This document shows positions 20,543-28,800 of a stretch of DNA of 32,956 bases, piece after piece. The notes beneath the pieces are model-generated. The model was not told where the DNA came from, did not search any database, and was given only the letters and a program-made list of their open reading frames with translations. Source of the DNA: a virus. The DNA lies in IMG/VR virus record IMGVR_UViG_3300020196_003206, positions 1-32,956 of that record; one strand, written 5' to 3'. The stretch's first letter is position 1, and the number at the start of each line of letters is the position of its first letter. The translations under genes were made by a program, and so were the position numbers.

Positions 20543-21103
20543 CTATGCCAAGAAAAATTCTAAATTTTCTTTAAATTTTACTGTTAAAGACATCCTACGA
20601 TCCACCCCTTCGTCTAGTATCACATTGTGCAGCACATCAGTTCTCAAAACTGTGGGCACATACAACCGGAAACTGTCAATTAACTCACAATCATTAAAAT
20701 CAGCATAAATTACTCTCTGTAAATTTCCGTCTGCATCTGTTTTTGTTTGTTTGCCATCTTTTAATCTGTAATAGTTGGTGGTTGATTTTTCACAGTTTAA
20801 AATTGGTAAATTTATTCTCACTGCATCAGATTCTTTGGTGTCCGTGCCCACAGAACTGTGATAATCTACATGAATAAAATCATGCCATTGAGCATTTGAC
20901 ACAATCACAGCCAAATCAACCACAGTGATTGCATAAGGATTAAAAATTGTTTGTAAATTAGGAAATTCATTTAAAATTTTTTTCACATCGAGAGGTATGA
21001 AAAACTCCTGCCTATGTGCATAGTGTTTGATCAAATAGGGCGTGATGTTCTGCAACAATGATTGAAAATCTTTGTTTAGGTCTAGATGTTTGTAAAATTT
21101 CAT
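20543..21103 (-). CDS. 2OG-Fe(II) oxygenase, aspartyl-hydroxylase-like
   Basis: A 186-residue protein. FIHVDYHS (HxD, about 91-98) would bind iron, RINLPILNCEKSTTNYYRL is a jelly-roll strand pair, and PTVLRTDVLHNVIL (distal His) with DRRMSLTVKF (Arg for 2-oxoglutarate) completes the set. It is distinct from the oxygenase at 8620-9237. A target is not evident. Its promoter region is shared with the divergent gene at 21161 through an inverted pair of late boxes. Confidence 0.72.
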   Translation of the reverse strand: MKFYKHLDLNKDFQSLLQNITPYLIKHYAHRQEFFIPLDVKKILNEFPNLQTIFNPYAITVVDLAVIVSNAQWHDFIHVDYHSSVGTDTKESDAVRINLPILNCEKSTTNYYRLKDGKQTKTDADGNLQRVIYADFNDCELIDSFRLYVPTVLRTDVLHNVILDEGVDRRMSLTVKFKENLEFFLA

Positions 21104-21116
21104 ATCAGCGAGAGGT

Positions 21117-21139
21117 TATAAATAATAGCAGTATTTATA
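21117..21139. promoter_or_regulatory. divergent pair of late promoter boxes (inverted repeat)
   Basis: TATAAATA (21117-21124) on the + strand and TATTTATA (21132-21139, TATAAATA on the - strand) form an inverted repeat around a 7-nt centre. The forward box faces gene 21161 and the reverse box faces gene 21103-20543. Confidence 0.65.
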
Positions 21140-21160
21140 AACCAAAAAATATATCATACT

Positions 21161-21739
21161 ATGATTGTGATAGGCAACGGTGAAAGCAGAAAACACATTA
21201 ATTTTGATTTAATTAAAGAATTGAAAGTGGGCTGTAATGCCATCTGCAGAGACTGGCACATGGATCATCTCATCTGTTGTGATAGAAAAATGGTATTGGA
21301 GGCACTCACGAGGATTGATTTCAACAAGACCAAAGTGTACACACGCACAGACAATGTTCACATGGACAAAAATTTATTGGCATTGCCCTCACTGCCCAAA
21401 GTTTCAAAGGATCGCAGAGACCAACCCATACACTGGGGCAGTGGTGCATATGCTGTGCTGCTGGCCAGTGGCATCAACAGCAACTCTTTGATCAAATTGA
21501 TAGGATTTGACTTGTATGGCAACCTCAATTTGCTGAATAATGTGTACAAAGACACACAAAATTACAACAGTTCTGCCAGTCACAGCGTGGATCCTAGATA
21601 TTGGATATATCAAATGGCATTGTGTTTTGACGCTCATCCACATCAGAATTATGTGCTGTATCACAAACCAAATTTCAATGTGCCTGCAGAGTGGAATTCA
21701 GCCAATCTATCATTTAAGCTATTGACAGATTTCAGTTAA
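21161..21739 (+). CDS. DUF115/sialyltransferase-like Rossmann protein
   Basis: A 192-residue protein opening with MIVIGNGESR, then KVGCNAICRDWHMDHLICCD, HWGSGAYAVLLASG and IKLIGFDLYG. The G-N-G-x-S start, N-A-x-x-R and D-x-x-x-x-x-D pattern resembles the MAF/DUF115 and CST-I sialyltransferase-like folds, where the conserved Asn and Asp contact a nucleotide sugar. It may act on surface or glycan modification together with the glycosyltransferase at 22304. Its end overlaps the next promoter. Confidence 0.62.
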   Translation: MIVIGNGESRKHINFDLIKELKVGCNAICRDWHMDHLICCDRKMVLEALTRIDFNKTKVYTRTDNVHMDKNLLALPSLPKVSKDRRDQPIHWGSGAYAVLLASGINSNSLIKLIGFDLYGNLNLLNNVYKDTQNYNSSASHSVDPRYWIYQMALCFDAHPHQNYVLYHKPNFNVPAEWNSANLSFKLLTDFS

Positions 21740-21750
21740 GACATTATATT
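21722..21750 (+). promoter_or_regulatory. sigma70-type promoter before the riboswitch-like element
   Basis: TTGACA (21722-21727), 17-bp spacer, TATATT (21745-21750). It overlaps the end of the upstream gene and gives a leader of about 85 nt, the longest here, containing the preQ1-I-like element. Confidence 0.85.
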
Positions 21751-21754
21751 TGTC

Positions 21755-21762
21755 TATAAATA
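21755..21762 (+). promoter_or_regulatory. late-type box TATAAATA (canonical T4 sequence)
   Basis: A full TATAAATA lies 4 nt after the -10 box of the sigma70-type promoter. Transcripts from either promoter would carry the riboswitch-like element. Confidence 0.65.
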
Positions 21763-21778
21763 GATTTAAAATGTCTAC

Positions 21779-21821
21779 ACAGAGGACTTGGTATAATCCC
21801 TCTATAAAAATTCTTCTACCA
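21779..21821 (+). promoter_or_regulatory. preQ1-I-like riboswitch candidate
   Basis: AGAGG (21781-21785) pairs with CCTCT (21799-21803), and C21798 takes the place of the ligand-pairing C just before that strand. CCCTCTATAAAAA (21798-21810) is identical to the core of the Bacillus preQ1-I aptamer. The loop TGGTA (21789-21793) can pair with TACCA (21817-21821) as the pseudoknot. Deviations: the loop is one base longer, the first loop base is A rather than U, and the A-rich linker is longer than usual. It lies in the leader of a QueD-family gene. Confidence 0.68.
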
Positions 21822-21842
21822 TATTAAACAAAGAAAATTGAT

Positions 21843-22292
21843 ATGGTAAAATATTACAGTACAAAAACTTACGGCAATGATCGTGGATTCAGCTGTGCGT
21901 TTAGACAGCCCAATGCCACACATTCACACTGTTCACAAGTTCACGGCTACAGTTTAGGTTTTAAATTTGTGTTTGAATCAGAACATCTAGACAATAACAA
22001 TTGGGTGTATGACTTTGGTGACTGCAAATGGATCAAACAGTATCTGGAAGAAACTTTTGATCACACATTGGCCATAGATGAAAATGATGAATATCTGCCT
22101 GAATTGCGCAAGTTAGAAGAAAAAGGATGGTGTAGATTGAAAGTGATGCAGGGAGTGGGCTGCGAAAAATTTGCACAACATGTGTATGATTATGTGGCAC
22201 CTGCCATACTACTGCGCACACAAAACAGAGTGAGATTGCACAGCGTGGAAGTTTTCGAACACGGAGCCAACTCGGCTATTGTACAAAAATAA
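21843..22292 (+). CDS. queD: QueD/6-pyruvoyl-tetrahydropterin-synthase-like protein
   Basis: A 149-residue protein of the T-fold PTPS/QueD family. SHCSQVHGYSLGF holds catalytic Cys30 and His34; NWVYDFGDCKWIKQYLEETF and DHTL (catalytic Asp-His) follow; SVEVFEHGANSA holds the substrate-binding Glu. QueD makes 6-carboxytetrahydropterin on the way to preQ0 and queuosine. Compared with E. coli QueD, the zinc positions H16 and H33 appear as Phe20 and Tyr36, so the metal site is atypical; a related subfamily with HGY is remembered from other genomes. Other 7-deazaguanine genes are not in this window. A preQ1-I-like element lies in the leader. Confidence 0.8.
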   Translation: MVKYYSTKTYGNDRGFSCAFRQPNATHSHCSQVHGYSLGFKFVFESEHLDNNNWVYDFGDCKWIKQYLEETFDHTLAIDENDEYLPELRKLEEKGWCRLKVMQGVGCEKFAQHVYDYVAPAILLRTQNRVRLHSVEVFEHGANSAIVQK

Positions 22293-22295
22293 ATA
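22288..22295 (+). promoter_or_regulatory. late-type box AATAAATA
   Basis: AATAAATA overlaps the stop of the QueD-like gene and lies 8 nt before ATG 22304. Confidence 0.45.
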
Positions 22296-22303
22296 TTGAC
22301 GTT

Positions 22304-23005
22304 ATGTCAAATCAGTATGTGGTGTGCGTTAAGCACGGCAGCAAGTATGATAGTCAATATGTGAATGTGTTGCACAGCATGGTGCAGCGCTATCTCACAG
22401 TGCCACATGAATTTGTGTGCTACACAGAAGATCCAAGAGGTTTAAATTCCAACATTGTGGTGAAAGCACTGCCCAGCATACATTTGAAAGGATGGTGGTA
22501 CAAAACCATGCTGTTTAATCCACAACTGGAGTGCAAAGGCACCATATTATTTTTGGATCTGGATTTAATAATTTTTAGAAACATAGATTATTTGTTCACA
22601 CACGAGCCAGGCAAATTTGTGGTGTGCAAAGACTTCAATAGATGTTTTCAACCACATTGGCAAAAGTTCAACAGCAGTGTGGTAAGATGGTGCACAGGGC
22701 AACACGCACAATTGTACAATAACTTTATCAAAGATCCCGTGGGTATCAGTAGAAAATTTCATGGTGATCAAGACTGGTTGTTTGATCAGGTCAAAAAAGA
22801 TTTTGTGTATTGGCCTGAAGAATGGATACAGAGTTACAAATGGGAAATGCGTGGAAATCCTAAATTGGTACGCACTGCTATTGGTAAAAATTTTGTAGGT
22901 CCAGGTGAACCTAAAATAAAAAAAGCCACATCTATTGCAGTGTTTCACGGCGATCCCAATCCGAGAGAGTGTGTGGATCCTTGGTGCCAACAACATTGGA
23001 AATAG
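22304..23005 (+). CDS. glycosyltransferase, GT8-like
   Basis: A 233-residue protein of GT-A type. The nucleotide-sugar domain starts YVVCVKHGSKYDSQYVNVL, the DXD-like metal site is ILFLDLDLIIFRN (about 86-98), FHGDQDWLFDQV and the late FHGDPNPRE provide typical acceptor/metal histidines. GT8-family enzymes use UDP-sugars to glycosylate proteins or glycogenin-like targets. With the sialyltransferase-like protein nearby it may modify virion proteins, DNA or host surface; none is proven. Confidence 0.8.
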   Translation: MSNQYVVCVKHGSKYDSQYVNVLHSMVQRYLTVPHEFVCYTEDPRGLNSNIVVKALPSIHLKGWWYKTMLFNPQLECKGTILFLDLDLIIFRNIDYLFTHEPGKFVVCKDFNRCFQPHWQKFNSSVVRWCTGQHAQLYNNFIKDPVGISRKFHGDQDWLFDQVKKDFVYWPEEWIQSYKWEMRGNPKLVRTAIGKNFVGPGEPKIKKATSIAVFHGDPNPRECVDPWCQQHWK

Positions 23006-23023
23006 TGTTAGATCGAATACTCA

Positions 23024-23052
23024 TTGACTTGGATCAAAATATAGCATATACT
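23024..23052 (+). promoter_or_regulatory. sigma70-type promoter giving a leaderless mRNA
   Basis: TTGACT (23024-23029), 17-bp spacer, TATACT (23047-23052). The ATG of the UvdE gene begins 6 nt after the -10 box, where transcription should start. There is no room for a ribosome site. Confidence 0.78.
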
Positions 23053-23057
23053 ACAGC

Positions 23058-24110
23058 ATGATTAAAAGGATAGGTTTTTGTTGTGATTATTTTCATCCGG
23101 ATCGCACGCTCAGCAAAAAACAATTGGAAGAGATTGAACGCCCACGCAACACCAGAGCAACCACTGTGCGTTGGCTGAACGAACACAAAGAACAAGCAGA
23201 AGAAAAGTTAGATTTCATATTCAAACACAACATAGAATCCATAAAAAATTTAATTTTTAAAGTGAGTGAGTTACCACACAGCAGACGCATGTGTAGAATC
23301 AGTTCAGGCATACTGCCTTGTGCCACTGAAAAAACTTGGAGATATTATTGGGACAAACCTGAAATCATCAATTATTGTGAAAAACATTTTGCAGAGGCAG
23401 GTGAATTGGCTCGCAAACATGATGTAAAGATATCATTTCATCCAGGACAATACACTGTGCTGGCTTCTGAAAACCCTGACATAGTGGAACGCAGCATAGA
23501 CGAATTTGAATATCACGTGAACATGGCCAGGTGGATGGGATTTGGTAAAAAATTTCAAGATGGCTGCAAAATCAATATACACATATCTGGTAAGCAAGGA
23601 CCAGAAGGCATTATCAAAACACTGCCTAGGCTGTCACCAGAGGCTCGTAATTTGATCACTATAGAAAATGATGAAATGGGCTGGGGTTTGGATGCCACAC
23701 TGCAATTGGAAAAACATTTGGCACTGGTGTTGGACATACATCATCATTTGATCAGAGAAGAGGAATACATACAAGCCAACGATGACAGAGTCAAAAGAGT
23801 GGTGGATTCATGGCGAGGTATGAGACCCACCTTGCATTACTCCTATTTTAGAGACGAAGCTATGCAGCACGCATTTGATGCCAACACTCAACACATGATG
23901 CACAAAAGTATGCTGCCCATAAAAGATTTGATCACATTAGGATGCAAAAAAGTTAAATTGCGATCTCATAGTGATATGTTGCCTAATGCAGCACAGAATG
24001 AATGGGCCTTAAGTTTTTTAAAAGCATTTGACATTCAAGTGGAGGCTAAATCTAAGAACTTGGCTGCTGAACAACTGTGGAATCAGGCAGTTGAATTGAA
24101 TTTGATATGA
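23058..24110 (+). CDS. uvsE: UV-damage endonuclease UvdE
   Basis: A 350-residue TIM-barrel endonuclease. Opening MIKRIGFCCDYF, then IFKHNIESIKNLIFKVSE, RMCRISSGILP, the metal-site segment ISFHPGQYTVLAS, INIHISGKQGPEG, LITIENDEMGW, LDIHHHLI, RPTLHYSYF and KLRSHSDML place the His/Glu/Asp ligands in the UVDE order. It nicks DNA 5' of UV photoproducts and other lesions, starting excision repair without UvrABC. That suits a phage in sunlit water. It overlaps the following gene by 4 nt. Confidence 0.94.
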   Translation: MIKRIGFCCDYFHPDRTLSKKQLEEIERPRNTRATTVRWLNEHKEQAEEKLDFIFKHNIESIKNLIFKVSELPHSRRMCRISSGILPCATEKTWRYYWDKPEIINYCEKHFAEAGELARKHDVKISFHPGQYTVLASENPDIVERSIDEFEYHVNMARWMGFGKKFQDGCKINIHISGKQGPEGIIKTLPRLSPEARNLITIENDEMGWGLDATLQLEKHLALVLDIHHHLIREEEYIQANDDRVKRVVDSWRGMRPTLHYSYFRDEAMQHAFDANTQHMMHKSMLPIKDLITLGCKKVKLRSHSDMLPNAAQNEWALSFLKAFDIQVEAKSKNLAAEQLWNQAVELNLI

Positions 24111-24445
24111 GTGAAAAAACCAAACAACTGCTGCAAAAATTAAAAGAGATCACCGACAAAGAACCACAGCCACAAATCATTGATGGAGTGGTGGTCAGCA
24201 ATGGAGGGGCCGATAGGATTTATCAATATTTTCATGGATCTGTGTATTTGGTCAACAAGGACAACAGCTATTATCAGGGCAAAATTACTAAAAAATTTAT
24301 AAAAGTCACCAATGATCGAGGAGAAACATTTAGATCATATGTGTATGAGACTGCGGATGGTAGATGGTTTGATCGTGCAGGAAGACCCACCACCAAGCCC
24401 AAACAAACAGAAGCAGAAGATTCTGAAGAAAGTCAAACTGAATGA
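24107..24445 (+). CDS. hypothetical protein
   Basis: A 112-residue protein. A basic N-terminal helix (TKQLLQKLKEITDKE) leads to a beta-rich centre (YQYFHGSVYLVNKDNSYYQG, TFRSYVYETADGRWFDRAG) and a polar acidic tail (TEAEDSEESQTE). It overlaps both neighbours by 4 nt and is translationally coupled between UvdE and the SOD-like gene. No family was recognised. Confidence 0.6.
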   Translation: MSEKTKQLLQKLKEITDKEPQPQIIDGVVVSNGGADRIYQYFHGSVYLVNKDNSYYQGKITKKFIKVTNDRGETFRSYVYETADGRWFDRAGRPTTKPKQTEAEDSEESQTE

Positions 24446-25188
24446 AAGACGACGAACCTTTTTGGACACCACCCAAAGATCCTTGGAAGTTGGAAGGATT
24501 TGAGGATGAAGCAAAGCGTTTTCTTAAATACTTGAAAACAGTGAGTGTGCAAAATTTAGAACCACATGATTTGATTCAAGCACGCAGAAAACCAGGACTG
24601 AGAAAAATAAATAAAGTTATGTCAAGCGAATTAAAAAATTGGATAGCACTGTTTGAAACCAAGAAAAACAGAGAAAAACAACTGGTGCTGGAAAAACTAC
24701 CCTATGCCACCAAGGATCTGGCACCCATATTGAGTGAAAACAATGTGGATTATCACTACAATGTGCTCAGCAGAGGCTATGTGGAACGCTACAACAGCGG
24801 CAAAGGTGATCCTGAATTCAATTATGGTGGAGCCAAACTGCACAATTTATTTTGGGCTCAATTGCAGTCACCCAAAGGCAGCAATCTACCCAAAGGCAGC
24901 ATAAAAGAGTTCATAGAAAAAAAATACAAAGATTATGACATATTCAAGGAAGAACTGCTTTCAGCAGCCATGCGTCTGCAGGGATCTGGCTGGGTGTATC
25001 TCAGCAAAATTGGTGACATCAAGTTAACCCCCAATCAAACATATCGCTCAGACATTTTGATGCCCATAGACATGTGGGAGCATTCTTTCATGGATTATGT
25101 GCCTGCCAAAGACGCCAAAAAAAAATACATTCTAAACATTCTTAAAATTGTCAATTGGAATGTGATCAACGATAGACTGAATCAATAG
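24442..25188 (+). CDS. Fe/Mn superoxide-dismutase-like protein with extra N-domain
   Basis: A 248-residue protein. Residues 1-80 are an unrelated N-terminal part. From LPYATKDLAPILSENNVDYH it follows the Fe/Mn SOD fold: H105 (DYHY), H134 (GGAKLHNLFW), D210 and H214 (PIDMWEHSFM) are the four metal ligands, and Y113 matches the gateway Tyr. E. coli SodB H30 aligns with Leu109, and the helix pair between the first two ligands is about 18 residues shorter. SODs dismutate superoxide; with these changes activity is uncertain. The gene is coupled to the previous one and converges with 25189-25476. Confidence 0.78.
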   Translation: MKDDEPFWTPPKDPWKLEGFEDEAKRFLKYLKTVSVQNLEPHDLIQARRKPGLRKINKVMSSELKNWIALFETKKNREKQLVLEKLPYATKDLAPILSENNVDYHYNVLSRGYVERYNSGKGDPEFNYGGAKLHNLFWAQLQSPKGSNLPKGSIKEFIEKKYKDYDIFKEELLSAAMRLQGSGWVYLSKIGDIKLTPNQTYRSDILMPIDMWEHSFMDYVPAKDAKKKYILNILKIVNWNVINDRLNQ

Positions 25189-25476
25189 TTAAAGTTCACC
25201 AATAGGACGAGTGCTGCTGACATCCATGTCCAGCAATTTGCGTTGTTTTACTCCCTGTGCCTGAGCAAATTTTTTTTGATTGCATTTATTACACACGTGC
25301 TTGTAATAATTGCTGATGCGTTTGGCAGCCACTGCTCCACGCTCTCGTTCAAACAACACATTACAACTATCGCATTTGAATTTGTAGTAGGTTTTTGTGC
25401 GAATAATGTGGTGTTTTTTGCCCAACTTGCTGGTGCGTAGATTTTTAGTTTTTCTTTTTTCTTCACCTAGAAACAT
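25189..25476 (-). CDS. small zinc-ribbon-like protein
   Basis: A 95-residue basic protein with a CDSC (about 35-38) and a later CNKC (about 62-65) pair around RERGAVAAKRI and a His, a layout that fits a zinc finger/ribbon. The N-terminus is Lys/Arg-rich and likely binds nucleic acid. The domain resembles the C-x-x-C parts of phage HNH-like or transcription-related proteins, but no nuclease motif is seen. A TGTAAATA box lies 5 nt before the ATG. Confidence 0.65.
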   Translation of the reverse strand: MFLGEEKRKTKNLRTSKLGKKHHIIRTKTYYKFKCDSCNVLFERERGAVAAKRISNYYKHVCNKCNQKKFAQAQGVKQRKLLDMDVSSTRPIGEL

Positions 25477-25481
25477 ACAGT

Positions 25482-25489
25482 TATTTACA
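25482..25489 (-). promoter_or_regulatory. late-type box TGTAAATA (reverse)
   Basis: The reverse strand reads TGTAAATA 5 nt before ATG 25476 of the zinc-ribbon gene. Confidence 0.45.
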
Positions 25490-25509
25490 TTAGGATTAAT
25501 AAAATTTTT

Positions 25510-25517
25510 ACTAAATA
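25510..25517 (+). promoter_or_regulatory. late-type box ACTAAATA
   Basis: ACTAAATA lies 9 nt before ATG 25527 of the Fe-S carrier gene, which is followed directly by the giant fibre gene. Confidence 0.42.
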
Positions 25518-25526
25518 ATTTGATAC

Positions 25527-25871
25527 ATGGACGTGATAACAGTAACAGAAAAAGCCCGACAACGCATACAGCATCTGTGTGCTACTAATGCAAAATACGC
25601 TGTGCATTTGGGTGTGAAAGGTGGTGGTTGTGCAGGTTACAGTTATGATTGGGGTTTTGCGGATCGTAGCGAAGTACTCAGTTCAGATGTGCTGATTGAA
25701 TTTGACAAAGGTGCTCTTATGATAGATGCTGCCAGTGTGATGTATGTGATGGGCACAGAATTGGATTTTGTGGATGAAGTGTTTGGAGCACGTTTTGAAA
25801 TAAGAAATCCCAACGCCAAAAGCAGTTGTGGTTGTGGCGAAAGCATAAATTTTGAAAAGGAAGTGGCATAA
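25527..25871 (+). CDS. A-type iron-sulfur carrier (IscA/ErpA family)
   Basis: A 114-residue protein with the three conserved cysteines: C35 in VKGGGCAGYSYDW, and C101 and C103 in SSCGCGES. DFVDEVFGARFEIRNPNA is the usual preceding stretch. These proteins bind iron or [Fe-S] clusters and hand them to apoproteins. Members are common in cyanophages and pelagiphages next to structural genes. It ends right at the start of the giant fibre gene, so the two are likely co-expressed. Confidence 0.92.
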   Translation: MDVITVTEKARQRIQHLCATNAKYAVHLGVKGGGCAGYSYDWGFADRSEVLSSDVLIEFDKGALMIDAASVMYVMGTELDFVDEVFGARFEIRNPNAKSSCGCGESINFEKEVA

Positions 25872-28800
25872 ATGGTCAAACAGATTATCAACACAGGGGT
25901 AGAAGGTAACGATGGTACCGGTGATAGCATACGAGATGCGTTTAGAAAAGCAAATGAAAATTTCACAGAACTGTATGCAGTGTTTGGTCAAGGTGGCCAA
26001 ATAGGTTTTACTTCATTATCTGACACTCCAGATGTTTTAGGAGCATTGAAAGTTCCTGTGTCAAATGCTTCCGGCACAGCACTGACCATGAGATCATTCA
26101 CCAGCGGCACAGGCATATCCATCAGTTTGTCCAACCCTAATACCATTCAGATTACAAACACAGGTTCAGAATTTGTTGCAGACACATCACCCACAGCAGG
26201 TGGTCCAGTGGATCTAGCAGGATTTGGTATTGGTAGAGCCGCAGTCAGCAGCACAGCAGTGTCTGATTTCAATGCCACTCACGGTGCCAGCATCACCATA
26301 GATGATTTGGTGATCACAAAAGGATATGCAGATCAAAGATATATCAAGGCAGGCGGTGGCAGCGGGGTTTCTGGTCAGATCAGAGTGCGTGAAGAACCTG
26401 TGGATGCCACACAGTACACAAAAACTATTGGCAGTTACACAGCAGGCAATGTGGTAATCACTGCTCATGGTTATGACACATCCGTGAATGGTTTGGAAAT
26501 CACATATGAAACCACTGGCAGTGCTGCCACGGGTTTGGTTGATGGCAACAATTATTTCTTAAGATTTGTGAATGAAAATCAGCTCAGCCTGCATTCAACT
26601 GAAGCAGGAGCTGTCAATAACACAGGCAAAATCACAGTATCAGGTGGCACTGGTGTGCAGACTATCACAGATGCTGCTTATGATTCATCATTGCAAGGAT
26701 TTTTCTCCAGCGATGAAGCATTGCCTAGACGATCTGTGGTCAGACGTCAAGGCGACGATATGGAAGGAGCATTATTTCTTTTCGATCATCCAGGCGATCT
26801 AGCAGGACTTGGCACACCCAATGGTGCTGAAGATCTACAAGCTGCTACAAAATTTTACGTAGACAACACCAGTTACAGCTCACCCACAAATCTTTTTGTC
26901 AGCACATTGGGTGATGACAATATGGAAGGTGTGCCTCCGGACAAAGTGGGCAGCAGTTTCAGTTACGCCTACAAAACAATTAATGCAGCGTGTGCAAAAG
27001 CTGAAGAGATTGTGTTTGCCACTCCGGTTGAATTGGGACCATACAAACAAACTATCACATACAACAGTGGAGCTGGTCTTTCATTGGTGGTCACTGAGGG
27101 AGTAACCAGTTCCAGTGGTTACAACAATGCCAAAGTATTGATTGACGGCAATAGAACATTCATCATCAAACAAATGATAGCTTTTGTCAACACCACCTAT
27201 CCTAATTTTACCTATGATGAATTGATTTGTGAGAGAGATCTCGGTTATATTTTAGACGGCATCGTGATAGATTTGTTGGCAGGTTTAAATGCCAACGTGA
27301 GAAGCATACAAGCTGGCGTGAGATATTACAGCAGTCAAAGTGGTGCCAAGGCAGTCAATCAACAATTGACTGAAACTTTGGCTGGAATCAACTATGCCAA
27401 ATCCATCACCAACACAATTCTACAAAATGTGGCAGTGACCCCGATATATGATGCTGGTTATTCACAATTTTTTGATGCACCTTCCATAGTGGATGCCACA
27501 GGCAGAGCATCAGTGGCTGCTAAATTTGACATCATCACTAACATCATTCAGAATGGCATTTCAGCTGTGCCACCAGAAGTGGAAGGCAGTACCTACACAC
27601 TGACGATAGACAATGGCAGCTTCGGCAATGTGGATCAAAACGATTCCAACAATCAAGATCTTATACCTGGCAAAATAGTGCGAGGCAAGGTGAGTGGTGC
27701 CATAGGTAGAATTGTGACTGTTTCAGCAGGTGCTGCAGTGGATACTTTGACAGTGATACTGTTGGAGCCGCTGGAGTTTTCTGTGGGTGAAGGTTTAGAA
27801 TTTGCATCACCATTCAAACGTGCCAACATCACTATTAGAGTGGAAAGCGGCACATATCTAGAAGATTTACCTATCAAAGTGCCCACTGGAGTCAGCATCA
27901 AAGGTGATGAGTTCAGAAGAGTGTTGGTAAGACCTAAACCAAGATTGAGTCAATCATATTGGGCAAGCACATTCTTCTATCGAGACACTGTGATAGACGG
28001 TTTGACAGTGACATCCACCAACTTTGGCAGACATTATTTGCAGGATCCTACTGACACTCTCGACATTGGTCCCAGTTATGTGAACGCGGGTAATTATGAT
28101 ACCTTTGCAGAAACCATTCTAGATGCCAAGTTGGCCGTACAGAACGCAGTGATCACCTATGTGAATTCTTTATTGAGTCCCGGTCTACTCAATGCTGCAG
28201 ATGAAGCTGAAACTAGACGTTACACAGGTCTGATTGTGGATGCTCTACACCTGGATCTCAAACGCGGAGGAAGAGAACAAATTTTAGAACAGCAAGGTAA
28301 TTTCCTTGGAGTAGCTCTTTCAGCACAACAACAACAAGGTATCACTTACATTGCCACCTATATCAACGCCAGTGTGATAGCCAGTGCATCAATCACAGTG
28401 AAAAATATTGTGACCAATGCAATGACTTCTATCGTGTATGCTTTCAATGCATCATACAATCCACCACTTGACAACAGGGAGATGGATATGTTCATGATGG
28501 GGGAAGCCACCATATTGAGAAATATCACAGGTCAAAGTCACGGTGGATTCATGTGTGTGCTGGATCCTGAATCACAAGTTTTAAACAAATCACCATACAT
28601 TCAAACGGGAGCCAGTTTCTCTGCCAGCACCAATGCACAAGCATTCAGAGGTGGTATGTTTGTGGATGGTGGCTGCGGCAATATGACCATGAATGTGGAC
28701 ATCGCAGGCAGTGTTGGACCATTCGAATTGGCAGTGTACAGTGATCCTGACGAAGGACTATTCATAAGAAAACCACTCACACCCACAGCATTTTTTATAT

